Positions 41,055 through 53,200 of a DNA stretch of 64,000 nt are shown in pieces (the first letter of the stretch is position 1; the number at the start of each line of letters is the position of its first letter). The translations under genes were made by a program, and so were the position numbers. This DNA comes from Sphaeramia orbicularis (Eukaryota > Chordata > Actinopteri > Kurtiformes > Apogonidae), in NCBI RefSeq assembly GCF_902148855.1, contig NC_043962.1:30556828-30620827 (forward strand), written 5' to 3'. The notes below the pieces were generated by a model that saw only the letters and a program-made list of their open reading frames with translations, was not told the DNA's origin and ran no database searches.

Positions 41055-44000
41055 TCAAATACCCTGGTACTCATGTCTGCAGTGCCCCACATAGAGTGGC
41101 TCTGCCTGGATGCCACGCCTAAAAAACAAAATGAAGTAAAAACATCATTATTTAATACAGCAAATGTGGTAAGAAAGTGAAAGCATCTAGTGTCCTCTTG
41201 AAGTATGCCAGCACTAAATGGGTCAATAATTGAGGGACTTTTGAAGTCCATGGGATATATCTTGCATACACTTGTACTAAAAGCAAAAAAAAAAAAAATT
41301 ATGTTCATTATGATCATGTCTTTAAAAATTCCTTAATTATGTAATTACGGAAACAATCACTTCTTAATAAACGATAAATAAATCATTAATAACCGACTAG
41401 ATATACCAAAATGTCAACTAAATAGCTGTCCAAATTTAATAACAACCACCTTCTAATTAGCTAAACCAATAATAAAATGAGCTTATTCAGAAATTGTTTT
41501 GATTGTGTTCTTTTTATTAAGTTAAGATAATCACGACAGATATTTCTTTTTTGGCAATATATAAAATTTTATATGGAAAACAACAAATTGCATCTGTGTC
41601 AAACAAATTACTTTCAACTTAGTTACCCGTTACAAAAACGTGTGTTAATTTCAAATCGCATGACCTGCTCCACATGATGACATTTCCTCCTGAAGAAAAC
41701 ACTGGCAAGACTCCAAGGTATGTTCTTTCTCTTTCTTAGTTACTTAATATAAAGTAGTGTGTGAGTCAAGTGTGTATTTATTGCACTCTTATGTCAACAG
41801 TATCAATATCTTTATAAATAACTTTCAATTTCAATTTTATTCAATTGTATATATGATATTTAAAAGAACCTTTCTGTAAAAATGCCATGTGGTGTTATGA
41901 TTATGTTGATTTTAGGCCTGAAAACAGCAAAAATGTCAACTATACCTGTCAGCTATGTTACCCTGTAAAGGGAACTCAAAAAGTCCCTCAATTATATATT
42001 GACCCAAATATTATTCTAAAGCACTGTACTAAGAAAAAAATAAAGTACCTCAGCAGCTTGCAGCGGAAATCCTGCAAACGAGGAAACGCCTTTTCCACAC
42101 TAGAAGTCTGCTTCTCATCACTCCAGAGTCTCTCTGCTGCAGCACTTGCCCTTGGCCTGGGATTTTTGGCAAATCCAGTGGTTATTTCTAATGCCTTCAA
42201 GCAACTGATGCAACATTTAATTGCCCTAAAGTATGAAGTAGTTTCAAGCCTTCTTACCAAAGACGTGGAGTGAGATTGGTGGCATCAACATATTCTCCCC
42301 ACATGCATACCTCACCCCCTATCACCAGCTTCTTCTGTTCCTCCGTACCTGTGACAAGAAGTGGAAAAATGTATTTAATAGCACAATGTGAATAATTATT
42401 AGTTGGCTGGTAACAAGTTTACAAGCAATAGATTCTTCACATTGTATTCAACAAAACACTTTCAAGTCCACACTCAACAGCCCAAGGCTAATGTTAATGT
42501 TCTACCACAGACAAGTACCATCACCATCACCAGCATAGATATGATGTCTTAACTGGTTGTGCACACACCCGAAAAGTTCAGAGGCTGCACAGTGTAGGAT
42601 TTACGCCAGTCCTGACCATAGGCAATGTGGTTGATATACCATGGAGCAGCCAACACGACTCTCTTGCCAGCTTTGGTGATCCTGCTGAGCTCTTTCGTAT
42701 AGTCATATGGAACGCCCTTCCAGATGTGCAGCACTGTGTCCTCAGGAATCTGAGTAGGGTAAGAAACAGCATGGTGTCTTGCCCAACTGTGCTATTTTGA
42801 TACTTGTCTGTGCTCTTCCACCTTCTGGGATTTTGTGGTAATGAAATCATATCTATGCTGCTAAATGAATTCTCAAAATGAAATGTCGGATGAGACGGGT
42901 GAGAACAGTGAACAGTGTTTACAGCATTTCCCTCATTTTTGTTATAAAGCTGTTCAACACAAAGTAAACTCTTTAAATAGTTTTTATGTAGAATATGCTC
43001 TTGTTCAGACCTACAATAGCAAAAAAATGCATTCACATGTTTGTGTCTCTATTTAGGTGAATTAGCATCGTTTAACCTATGACACTCTGACGACCTCACC
43101 AATACCTATTGTTTATTAATGGCTTTTGGATTGTACATAATATTTGTATACATTTGCAGTTTATGCATTTCTGGTTTAATGTAGAAAAGCTAAGCAGGTT
43201 AAACCAGTATGCAGAGGTTTCATCACTGTCACTCAGATGACACAAACACAATGTTGAATAATAATGCATATTTTAAGAATCATTTCTTGGACCGCTACTG
43301 AAAAGCTAGGTAGAATATTGGCTAAAGGCAATGTTTTTATATATCCCTGTTTAGGGAAAAAAGTTGGCATGTTCACCACCAAGAACTATTGTGAGCTTAA
43401 AACTAATGCTGTGCTGGTGGGGAAATGGTCTGAGGAAAACCTATACAGCACAACATTTTCTTCTAAAAATTAGTATGATTCGCTAAGTTCGACTGTCAGT
43501 GACATTCGACTAGATGTGTTACATAATTAATATTACAATGAAACTGGGACACACTCTCTCCTTATCAATGATGTACAACCAAAAGCCTCCACTGCCATCT
43601 AGTGGTATGGAGGGTGTGTCTTATGGTCATAAGGAAGTGGCTATTCACAGCCTGCATTTTACTAGCAAATTATTAAAAAGACAAATAACACGGTAGTTAG
43701 TATTAATTTAACTCGTCACAGCACACAGGGTCTTTTCTAACCCTTAAAGGCGAGGGGCCACACAGTGTAGTACGGAGTCCAGTTGTGTGTCGGTCCTGGT
43801 TGATCCAAATACCAGGGAGCGGCAAGAATCACCCTGAGCCCTGCTTTAGTCGCCTTACGCACTTCACAAAGGTAGCAGCCCCCTCTCCATACCTCCACCA
43901 CTGATTGAAGTCTGCGCTGAAACTATCACACATACAACATGTAAATACTGTCTATGTTAATGCACATCTACTGCAGTGTTTCCATCTTTATTTATCCTTG

Positions 44001-47000
44001 CTATGTTACATTAGTTATAGTTTTATATGCTTTTGTCATGCATATAAACCGTTTCCTATTTTGTTTTGTATTCTTGTCCTATAAATATATTTTGTGTTTT
44101 TTTGGGTTGTGTGATTCTAACACATTTTAGCCAATAACCAGTGTGATAACCAGTGTAATCATTTTTCTACACGATATACAACAGAACAAACCAGCACAGA
44201 ATATAAAGTACATGAATTGATTAAAGTGTTATATATCTAATATTTTTTAAGCAGGGAATGAAAAGAATTGAAATGCTCCAAAACACTACATACTATAAAC
44301 GTCCTATTAAAGGTTGGAGTAAGAGTAGAGGAAAAAACACACTATATTTCTGGGATTTACTTACACGTTCATGGTAGTCAAAAACATCCTGCCACACAAT
44401 GGCCGTTTTGTTGAGAGTTGAAGTAATATTCACAATGCTGGCAAAGAGATAAGAATAACACTGGTAACAATATGTTGGTTGTTCCATCTCCCTTGGCCTT
44501 CATAGTGTGTCTCCTCATACTATCTACCTCTCCATGTAGAAAGCCTCCAGTTTGGTGAAGTCCGTTCCAAATCCCATCTTTTGCATGAATGCCCGGACAT
44601 CAGGGTTTGATTTCCTGCAGAAAGCAGACAAAGTGAGTAATTCAACTATTTCAAATTATGCTGACTGTCAAAGCAACATTTACACCAGAATAAAGGTACT
44701 TCAGTTTAAGTTTGCATCCACTATTTTAGAGTAAAGGGCAAAAGCAACAGGAAAGGACACTGCATGCAAATGGCAGTGTAATTGTTTTGGTTCATTTTTC
44801 TTACATGCTTTGCTGGAAATATGACAAAAATAACAGCAATCAAAACCAGGACAGGCTGGTTTAAATCAATGCCAGTTTGAAGACACACAAGTGATCAAAT
44901 TTCTGCTTACCAGCAGAAGAAGTTAACCTCATCCCCTCCTAAGTGGATATAGGAATCAGGAAACACTGATGACACTTCCTTAAATAGTCTTGCTATGAAC
45001 TGGTAGGTGGAGGGCAAGGTTGGATTCACAGGACCAAAAGCACCTGATGGAGTGCCCCCTTTGTAGCAGGGTGTCAACAAATCAGACTGTCCTGTCGGGT
45101 GTATGAAAATCAAATCAGTAGTAGAGAAGGTCCAGCATTATAATATACTTCTGTAGATAAGAGATAAATCAAGCTTCAGCCAGTCTTTGCCCATTTACAG
45201 TCTTAAATCAACAGGATTAACAGATTTGGCAGGCAGTCTTTTAAACTAGGCATGATGCCAAGTGCTCTTTATGTGGTGAAGGTTATGTGGAAAAGTCCAC
45301 ATAACCTGATATTGTTTGACAATGTTTTTAGTAATTTTGGTTAAGCAGATCTTTAAATTTTACCTTTTCCCCAAGATTGAGTGTGGCCAGGAGAATCAAA
45401 CTCAGGAAGGACCCTTATTCCCCTCAGCCTGGCATATGAGATCACCCTCTGCACATCTGTCTGTGTGTAGATGTGAGTCATCGGATGGAAAGCCCCCTGA
45501 ATCAGAGCCAGAGGCCTTTGTTAAGGTGGAACGTTTCACTATTTGCAAGGCAAATGACAACTATAAAGGTGCTGAGTCATGCAACACATGACAACAGTCT
45601 GTCTTATGTTATTAGCTTTTATTGAGCATTTATTACCTTAGCGGACAGGTCTGGAAAGGTTTGGCTTTGGTAAGGGAAGGAGGGGTCATCAACAATGTGC
45701 CAGTGAAATACGTTGAATTTACTGTAGGCCATTGCATCCTAACAGGAAAAAAAATTTGTTATAGTACTTAATAACAAGTTTGATCAAGGAAACAGAATCC
45801 TGAGGTGTAGATTATGATGATTCGGATTATTACCAGAGTTTTAAGTATGGCCTGGACTGGTAAATAATGGCGTGATGTGTCCAACAAAATCCCCCTGAAC
45901 TGAAACCGTGGGAAGTCTTCAATGTCAGTTTTATTCACAAAAAACTAGAAAAAAAAGACATGAACAATTTTACTTCAAATAGTAATCTTGCCCTACAACA
46001 ACTGAAAATTATGCATAGAAGTCTTCGAGAGGCTTATGAATTTAATTGGAAAATAATGACTTACAGAGCCAAAATCATCTTGATACACCAGTTGACTGAA
46101 GGTTTCCAGACCTACGCTTAGAAAGACAATACTTTTACACCATGGCATACAATCAGCAATAATTTAATCTGGAATTTTCCCTTGCAGGACAAATAAAGGC
46201 TTATCTTATCTTATCTTATCTAGATACATGATGCAGGGCTGTTTAAAAGTTCATTAAGTGAAATTTAGGGTGAACTGAGAACAGAAATTGAATATAATAT
46301 TCACATTTTCAATAGTGGACAATAACTTAAAGAATTAGAATAATATGTTTATATTTATAGGAATGTAACAACCTGCTATGTTTCACTGTCAGATTTCTAT
46401 AGTATCTTAGGGACGACTTCCTCATATTTTTCCAATTACTAGTAGGTGGCATCCAATGTTAAGGTGCAGTGCTGGCACCTACTATGTTTGATCATGGACA
46501 AGATTTTTTTATGCCCTTAACTAAAAATGTTAGAGAGGTGTAGAAAAAGAAAAAAAAACAGTGGCTCAGACACCTAATACATTTGTAGCAGCTACTGTAG
46601 GGGAGGGTGAGGCAAGGGTTTCAAATTGGTAGCACTGCTTGATGCCACTAAAGATCACATTGTGAGCATTTTTATGTCTGCTCACACAGTGTGAAAATGT
46701 AACCCAACGTGTTAAACTTGTGATGAACTGTGCTGTCAAATGACAATAAAAAGCTATTCTGATTCTGAAAGCTGTAAGACTTGCTTTTACAACATACTGT
46801 TTATAAGTGTTTGTTATTAAGATTGTTACTATAATCACCTCTTAGTGCACCCCACACAGTTTCCGCTTTCAGAGATGCTTGTCCTGCACAGACACTCAGA
46901 TTGTCTGAAACATAAATAGTCACCAGTCAGATAATACATTTTAGACTTATAGGTACATCTAAAAAAATTAGAATATCATGAAAAAGTTCAAAATTTTTTG

Positions 47001-49504
47001 TCACTCATTTCAGAAACTGAAACCCATTTATTATATCAACTCATTAGACATAGAGTGAAATATTTCAAGCCTTGTTTCTTGAAATGTTGATGTGTATGGC
47101 TTACAGATAATGAAAACCCAAAATTCCGTGTCTCAGAAAATTTGAATATTGCATAAAATCAATTAAAAAAAAGAATATTTTAAACAGAAATGTCAGGCTT
47201 CTGAAAAGTATGTTCATTTTTATGTACTCCATACTTGGTTGGGCCTCCTTTTACTTGAATTACTGCATCAGTGTGGTGTGGCATGGAGGTGATCAGCCTG
47301 TAGCACTGCTCAGGTGGAATGGAAGCCCAGGTTGGTTTGATAGTGTCCTTCAGGTCATCTGCATTGTTGGATCTGATGTCTCTCATCTTCCTCTTGACAA
47401 TACCCCAAAGATTCTCTACAGGGTTCAGGTCAGGTGAGTTTTCTGGCCAATCAAGCGCAGTAACACCATGGTCATTGAACCAGCTTTTGGCACCTTTGGC
47501 AGTGTGGGCAGGTGCCATGTTCTGCTGGAAAGTGAAATCAGCATCTCTGTGAAGTTTGTCAGCAGAAGGAAGCAGAAAGTGCTCTAAAATTTTGTGGTAG
47601 ATGGGTGTGTTGACTGTGGACTTCAGAAAACACAGTGGACCAACACCAGCAGATGCCATGGCAGACCAAATCAGCACTGACTGTGGAAACTTCACACTGG
47701 ACCTCAAGCATTGTGGATTCTGTGCCTCTCCACTCTTCCTCCAGACTTTGGGACCTTGATTTCCAAAATGACATGCAAAATTGACTTTCATCTGAAAAGA
47801 GGACTTTGGACTTTCCACAGTCAGTGATGATTTGGGCTGCCATAGCATCTGCTGGTGTTGGTCCACTGTTTTTTCTGAAGTCCACAGTCAACATAGTCAT
47901 CTACCAGGACATTTTAGAACATTTTGTGCTTCCTTCTGCTAACAAGCTTTATGGAGACGCTGATTTCATTTTCCAGCAGGACTTGGCACCTGCCCACACT
48001 GCCAAAGGTACCAAAAGCTGGTTTAATGACCATGGTGTTACTGTGCTTGATTGGCCAGCAAACTCTCCCGTCCATAGATATAGATAATCTATGGGGTATT
48101 GTCAAGAGGAAGAAGGGAGACACCAGACCCAACAATGCAGATGACCTGAAGGTTGCTATCAAACCAACCTGGGCTTCCATTCCACCTGAGTAGTACCACA
48201 GGCCGATCGCCTCCATGCCACAACGCATTGATGCAGTAATTCATGTAAAATGAGGCCCAACCAAGTATTGAGTACATAGAAATGATCTTACTTTTCAGAA
48301 GTCTGACATTTCGGTTTAAAATATCCTTCTTTATTGATTTTATGCAATATTTTAATTTTCTGAGACATTGAAATTTGGGTTTTCATTATATGTAAGCCAT
48401 AATCATCAAAATTTCAAAAAACAAGGCTTGAAATATTTCACTCTATGTCTAATGAGTCTATATGATATATGGGTTTCAGTTTCTGAAATGAGCGACAAAA
48501 AATATTGAACTTTTTCGTGATATTCTAATTTTGAGATGTACCTGTACACTATACTGGTTGCATTTGTTGAAGCCATACAGAGCTTAAGATATTTTGCTCT
48601 GGCTCATTAAACTGTGCACACTTACATCTTTCAGAAGATTCTTGACTTGGGTAACCATCACAGCCATCATGGTCTACACTGACCTCCAAAGTAAATGGTC
48701 TATTCACACTGAATTGCAAACGAACATTTGCTGAAAGAGAAGATCCAACAATCATTACCTGCCAGATTACAGTAACTACAGTGTACTACTACTATTTTTA
48801 TCAATGCTCTGATCTTTTTGAGCTGTGGAATATAAACAAACACAACCCTGCTCTACTCTCCATTGTGACCGTGGGTGTTTTAGAGTGGGCTGGCCTAAAC
48901 TGCTGTCTCTACAAAGCCCATTGATGTACTTTAAAAGCCAACATGACAAACAGAACATTCAAAACACAACCACAATAAGCACTTCGCTGTACATTTTTGT
49001 GAATTCATGATGAGGTCTTAAACATGTGTAACGTTGGTTCATTCTATATGCTCATATTCATTCAGATAAACCCAGGCTTTACAAATCAAACATGAGTGTC
49101 TTTACACATTTGGTCTATTCTCAAAGTTTCCACACCTGTTATCCTAAAGTAACTGCTAAATATAAAGTAATAAATAAGTACTGTCAAACATACACTGACA
49201 AATTTGACTAGTTTATGAAGTGTACTTTCGTTGAACAAAAGGCTAACATGGAAACATGTCTTTGTTACTTACCACCAGGAAAGTAGTCTGGAAATATAAG
49301 GGAGAAATATCTCTTGAAAGCAGCATCCAGAACACTACAGCCGGGCTGGGCTTCCGATTGTCTTCCGTATTCAAAGTAGAAAGCCTCTGGGTTCAGGGGA
49401 TACTGCTCCGGCGAAGAGGCTGAAATCTGCGGCATTGGCCATACCCCTCCAACTGCATGCAGACCTACGCCAATGTGGATCATAATTAACAGTAGATAAT
49501 TCAT
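41055..49504 (-). CDS. hexa: lysosomal beta-hexosaminidase subunit alpha
   Basis: Exons on the minus strand: 49504-49273, 48730-48626, 46904-46839, 46111-46065, 45944-45834, 45738-45637, 45496-45364, 45091-44911, 44614-44528, 44437-44365, 11a 43916-43742 or 11b 42749-42569, 42348-42258, 42156-42049, 41118-41055. With 11b this gives 526 residues (human 529). The chosen start, [12 protein letters not shown], gives a clean signal peptide; in-frame ATGs at 49540 and 49549 would add 12 or 15 residues. Catalytic marks: DTSRHYLP (Arg), HLGGDEV (Asp-Glu acid pair), [20 protein letters not shown]. The enzyme removes terminal GalNAc/GlcNAc, including from GM2 ganglioside, in lysosomes as a dimer with HEXB. 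The loop CYKGGTPSG replaces human CYSGSEPSG and is alpha-like in length. Intron 2 carries the fold-back Tc1 element. Confidence 0.95.
42569..42749 (-). other. hexa: hexa alternative exon 11b
   Basis: A 181-bp exon, acceptor CTACTCAG, donor GTGTGT, phase 0 to 1. It encodes [17 protein letters not shown] through [17 protein letters not shown] to [19 protein letters not shown]. Trp (human 392) and Tyr (human 421) are kept. The pair after the Tyr and Ile is Asn-His, close to Asn423-Arg424 of human alpha. This is the canonical alpha-type exon. Confidence 0.9.
43591..43605 (-). promoter_or_regulatory. strong CTCF-like site between hexa exons 11a and 11b
   Basis: The minus strand reads CCACTAGATGGCAGT, matching the CTCF core CCASYAGRKGGCRSY at all 15 positions. 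It lies in the 992-bp intron between the two alternative exons, 137 bp downstream of exon 11a in the direction of transcription. CTCF bound just after a weak exon is known to favour its inclusion by slowing polymerase II. Use here is inference. Confidence 0.5.
43742..43916 (-). other. hexa: hexa alternative exon 11a
   Basis: A 175-bp open exon, acceptor ATAGTTTCAG, donor G|GTTAGA (weak), phase 0 to 1. It encodes [18 protein letters not shown] through [17 protein letters not shown] to [19 protein letters not shown]. It is two residues shorter than 11b and about 40% identical by eye. Trp and the APWY Tyr are kept, but the specificity pair is Asp-Gln, closer to the Asp-Leu of HEXB. It has no stop and both borders are usable, so it does not look like a relic, but it could be slowly decaying. 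Confidence 0.75.
46168..46217 (+). mobile_element. LINE tail with (TTATC)n
   Basis: 'ttcccttgcaggacaaataa' followed by AGGC and four TTATC-type units, the usual 3' end of L2-like LINEs in fish. It lies in hexa intron 3 (between exons 4 and 3), antisense to the gene. Confidence 0.5.
46950..48544. mobile_element. fold-back Tc1-like element with two head-to-head transposase halves
   Basis: Flanked by TA (46948-46949, 48545-48546), with ends (C/T)AGGTACATCT and AGATGTACCTG. The left arm 46950-47690 and right arm 47812-48544 are inverted copies, roughly nine bases in ten alike where I compared them, around a spacer of about 120 bp. Each arm encodes the C-terminal half of a Tc1 transposase: minus strand to 47180 ([36 protein letters not shown]) and plus strand from 47812 ([34 protein letters not shown]). 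The N-terminal DNA-binding half is absent from both arms. In the minus arm the second catalytic Asp is Asn ([10 protein letters not shown]). In the plus arm the region around [12 protein letters not shown] is disrupted. It cannot code for an active enzyme. It lies in hexa intron 2. Confidence 0.85.
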
Positions 49505-50258
49505 ATTCAGGCAAGTGTATCTCCCAGAGACCGAGTCCATGACCCTCATTTCAGACCCCGACAACACTTCACACAGGACCGGTGAAAGTCAGGTGCTTAA
49601 AAACATGCAGTCACATGACCCTGAAGCGAATCACGACAGGGAACTAAAGAGTTCATCCTGTTGTTCCTGTTTTCTTTTTCTTTTTTTAACGTATCATTGT
49701 AACAATAATAGCTTCTTGATTATTCGTATACTATAATTTCGTGATTTCAGTGTCAGAATCTACCTCGCTGTTTCTTTTATCATTATACAGTTGCAGCAAA
49801 GTTGTCCAAAAAAAATATATGTTTTACTTTTTTTTTATTTTCATGTAAAGAAATATTGGCTTAAAAAATGACTTTTAATTTGTATTTTTTTCTTAAGTCT
49901 CTGTTTCCTTTTTCATCTTTACGGTAACTTCTGTTCAAAGTTTAGGTCTAATTTCTAATAACAACTTGTACATTTTGAAAATAGTTTTGAAAATAAAAAC
50001 AGAACGTGTTTCGATTGGATATAATAAAGAAATATAATTTTTACTTTTCTTATGGAGTCTGATCTGACGTAAGGCCGTCGTCAGTTGGTGACGCTGCGTC
50101 TCTTTGTTGGCTTAGCAGCGGCGACGTTTTGTTGTTATTTTCGCTGCAGCTGAAAAACAGGCTTGGATAATTTTGGTGCTCGTATTGTTCCGCAATCAAC
50201 ATTTCAAACGCTCTAGACATTTAGGTGTGCTTGTCACAAGTTGATAATCACCCTAGGA
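49505..50258. promoter_or_regulatory. shared head-to-head promoter region of hexa and arih1
   Basis: The two start codons are about 0.75 kb apart on opposite strands, so both promoters lie here. The right part (50060-50130) is GC-rich and holds TGACGTAA (50065-50072), a CREB/ATF-like site. No TATA box is evident. The left part holds the E-box listed at 49610. Confidence 0.6.
49610..49619. promoter_or_regulatory. MiT/TFE (CLEAR-like) E-box upstream of hexa
   Basis: GTCACATGAC differs by one base from the CLEAR palindrome GTCACGTGAC and contains TCACATGA, a form bound by MITF/TFEB. It lies about 60-105 bp upstream of the possible hexa start codons. Mammalian HEXA is a known lysosomal target of TFEB. 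Confidence 0.5.
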
Positions 50259-53200
50259 ATGGACTCAGACGAGGGATATAACTATGAATACGACGACGAA
50301 GAGGAGGAATGTAGCGAGGACAGCGTCGAAGAGGAGCCCGAGGACGACACCCTGGACCTCGGAGAGGTGGAGTTGGTCGATCCCGTGGTGGCCGGTGGGG
50401 AGCGAGATGACTGCGTCGAGACTGGTGGTGGCGGCCACGGTCCTGGCGAAGAAGAGGAGGAGGACTACCGTTTTGAGGTTTTGACTGCCGAACAGATCCT
50501 CCAGCATATGGTTGAGTGTATCCGGGAGGTCAACGAGGTCATCCAGGTAGGTATTTTGGTATGTCATCGTCAGGAAACACCGCGGTCCAGGCTTAGGTGA
50601 AGCGTAAAAAAGGCCATAGATGTTAGCTTAGCAATTAGCATTAGCTCTGCAGGAATAGTTTACTTACTGGAAGTTGACAGTTTCACAACTGCAAATGAAT
50701 TTAATAAGAACATGAAATATATTTGTTCTCTTTAAATCAGCATTATTTTCTACATTTAGTGTTTGAGCTGAAAACAGGATAAACGCCAATTTTCTGCTGT
50801 AAAGTAACAATTTCCACACTGATTTTTCCAGGAAGTAGTCTAATCCCTATTGAAAGTTGGCAGTACCATTTGCTAACGTTAAGCTAACATTAGCTTGCAA
50901 GTTAGCTACTTTGCTAACTAGCAAACCGTAACCGTAACCTAGAAGCTTACTGTAAAAGAATAACTTCTCTCATTATGAAATTAAATATATATTTGTTAAC
51001 CTGTATTAGACGACAACCAGGGCATTCAACCAACAAATTACACCTTAACGTTGTACAGACCGTAAGATAACGTTAACGTCAATGTTAGGTTATTTCAATT
51101 TTGGCCGAAAGGCTTGGTCATCGAGTTAGTTAGCAAGTTGGTTATCACAGTAGGTTACCCACAGTGATGTTAAAGAGATATTAATATCATGGATTAACAA
51201 TATTCAGACAGAACAAACGATAATTTGGCAATCTGGCTATAGCTCCAAATTTCAGTGGAAAGTCGGTGTATCCCTTTAGCTCAACTGGGGCCTCCATTTT
51301 CTTTCACTTAGCTTCACTTGGCCACAGAGTAAACTGGAAAGTGGTCTAGATTTCCGTGTCACCGGTTACTTTTTAAATAATGAAAGCGTCAGTCTACATT
51401 GATTTCTAAGCACGGTCTTTTGAGAGTTACCTAGTCATATTACGACAATCAGGCCTGCCAACTACATTACCTAAAATATCAGTAGTTATGTTACAGCCGA
51501 GCAGCAAGGCAGTTGTTTCTACAGTAGAATGTAGTGCCACCGTATTGTTCTATAAATAGTTTTTAGGCCCAGCTGCCCGATTTTAAAGTCTCTGCAATTC
51601 TGGAAATAACTTGTTCAGGTAGATTCAAATAGCTACTGTCTTAATAACGTTGTATTTAATTTAGAGTATGTGCAAAGAATGGGGGCAAACTGTGCTTCAG
51701 TGTGCTCTTCTTGTAAATGCCTCTCATGACTATGCATGCTCATGTTAAGAGTGACTGGCTTTGCCTGGCCTCTGAAGACACTCCACGGGTAAAGTTACCC
51801 CAGGCCTTTTTTTCCATCTGTAGGGACTGTATAGACTGTCAAAAATTGTAATATAATACGCAGAACCTGCACAGACATTGTTCATTACCTGTACTGAAAA
51901 TGTAGGTTAAAATTTTGCCAACTCCCCTATATTAAGACTCATATTTGAAACATGTCTAAGAAGAACACACTGAAATTCATGGCCATAAACTCTGAAATGA
52001 TGAGTAAGAACACATGTTCGAACATTAAGTGATCAGTTTAACCTTCATGAAGACAGGGCTGTAGACATCTTTAGTTTTATCAGGGTAAGCTTATAATAAA
52101 CAGGCAAGTTAAATATGGGTGCAATGTCATAAATTCGTCACTCCTTTGTGCTTCTCAGTGTACTGCCTAATTTTTTGGGTGATTAGATTTGTGGAGAGGG
52201 AGAATTGTATTCTGTATTAGACAGTGACTACAGAAAGGGAAGAGACAGAGATGGGAAATGACACCCAGGACTACAGTGATACCTGGGAATTTTTGATAGT
52301 TTATAATGTGTTTTTACTTGACGCCTCATTGCAAACATTTTTCTTTGTAAAAACCCTTTTAACACTTTAACACACTGTGTATGCACACTCATATGAATCT
52401 GGGTCTTACTGACTACAGCTTTCAGTTAGAGATTTCCATCATGTGCCTGTCTACCAATGTAAAACTTGGATAATGCTCTTTTTGGAGCTCACCTATATTG
52501 TAAACGTTGTAGAAAACAGGATGCAAATAAACATACACAGTCACATGGCAGTTTGCACAGGTAAAGCTTAGATCAGGGTTGATGTGAAATGAATGTTATG
52601 GATATTAGACACAAACACACTCTATAATATATTTAACCCAATTGTTTCTCTATAATTGGAGGAAACATGCCATTAGCTGTACAAAACTGGTTACCTGTTG
52701 TCTTAACTTTTTTTGGTGACTTTAAAAGGTTTAATGAGTGTGGAATATCTTGATGGAAATGAGTCATTCAAGCAAGTGTATGGTAAGCTGCAGAAAGATA
52801 TAGCTAGATGGGGGAGAAATATTTAGGCGGACTAGACTTCACAATGGGTGAAAACATTTTACACACATCAGAAAGATATATTCCGATTAACTTTAATGTT
52901 ATTAATTGCTTTGGGTTGTGTTAACACACATCAGATCACTTCATTTTGTGTCCATGGAAATGGTTACATTTTGATTATCAGGTGACATTTTTTGTTTTGG
53001 CGGGGGAAAATCCTCTGTTTTATTAAATAATTTAGAAAATAATCAGGTTACTAGATGATTATTACTTGAATGTATGGTGTATATAGTTACCTCTAAAGAA
53101 CAAAACATATAGAAAAACAGAAATCCCTCTACATTACAAAGCCAAACAATTGAAGATCCCTGCTGTAAAAACAATTTTTTTAGTATAGTTTTTTGAGTGC

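Noticed and set aside
42578-43036. 152-codon minus-strand frame over hexa exon 11b
   Set aside because: It starts in the intron, overlaps exon 11b in another frame and has no family match.
43742-43916. Exon 11a read as a pseudogene fragment of a second hexosaminidase gene
   Set aside because: It has matching phase, both splice sites, no stop, and lies in order and on the same strand between exons 10 and 11b. No other duplicated hexa exon was found.
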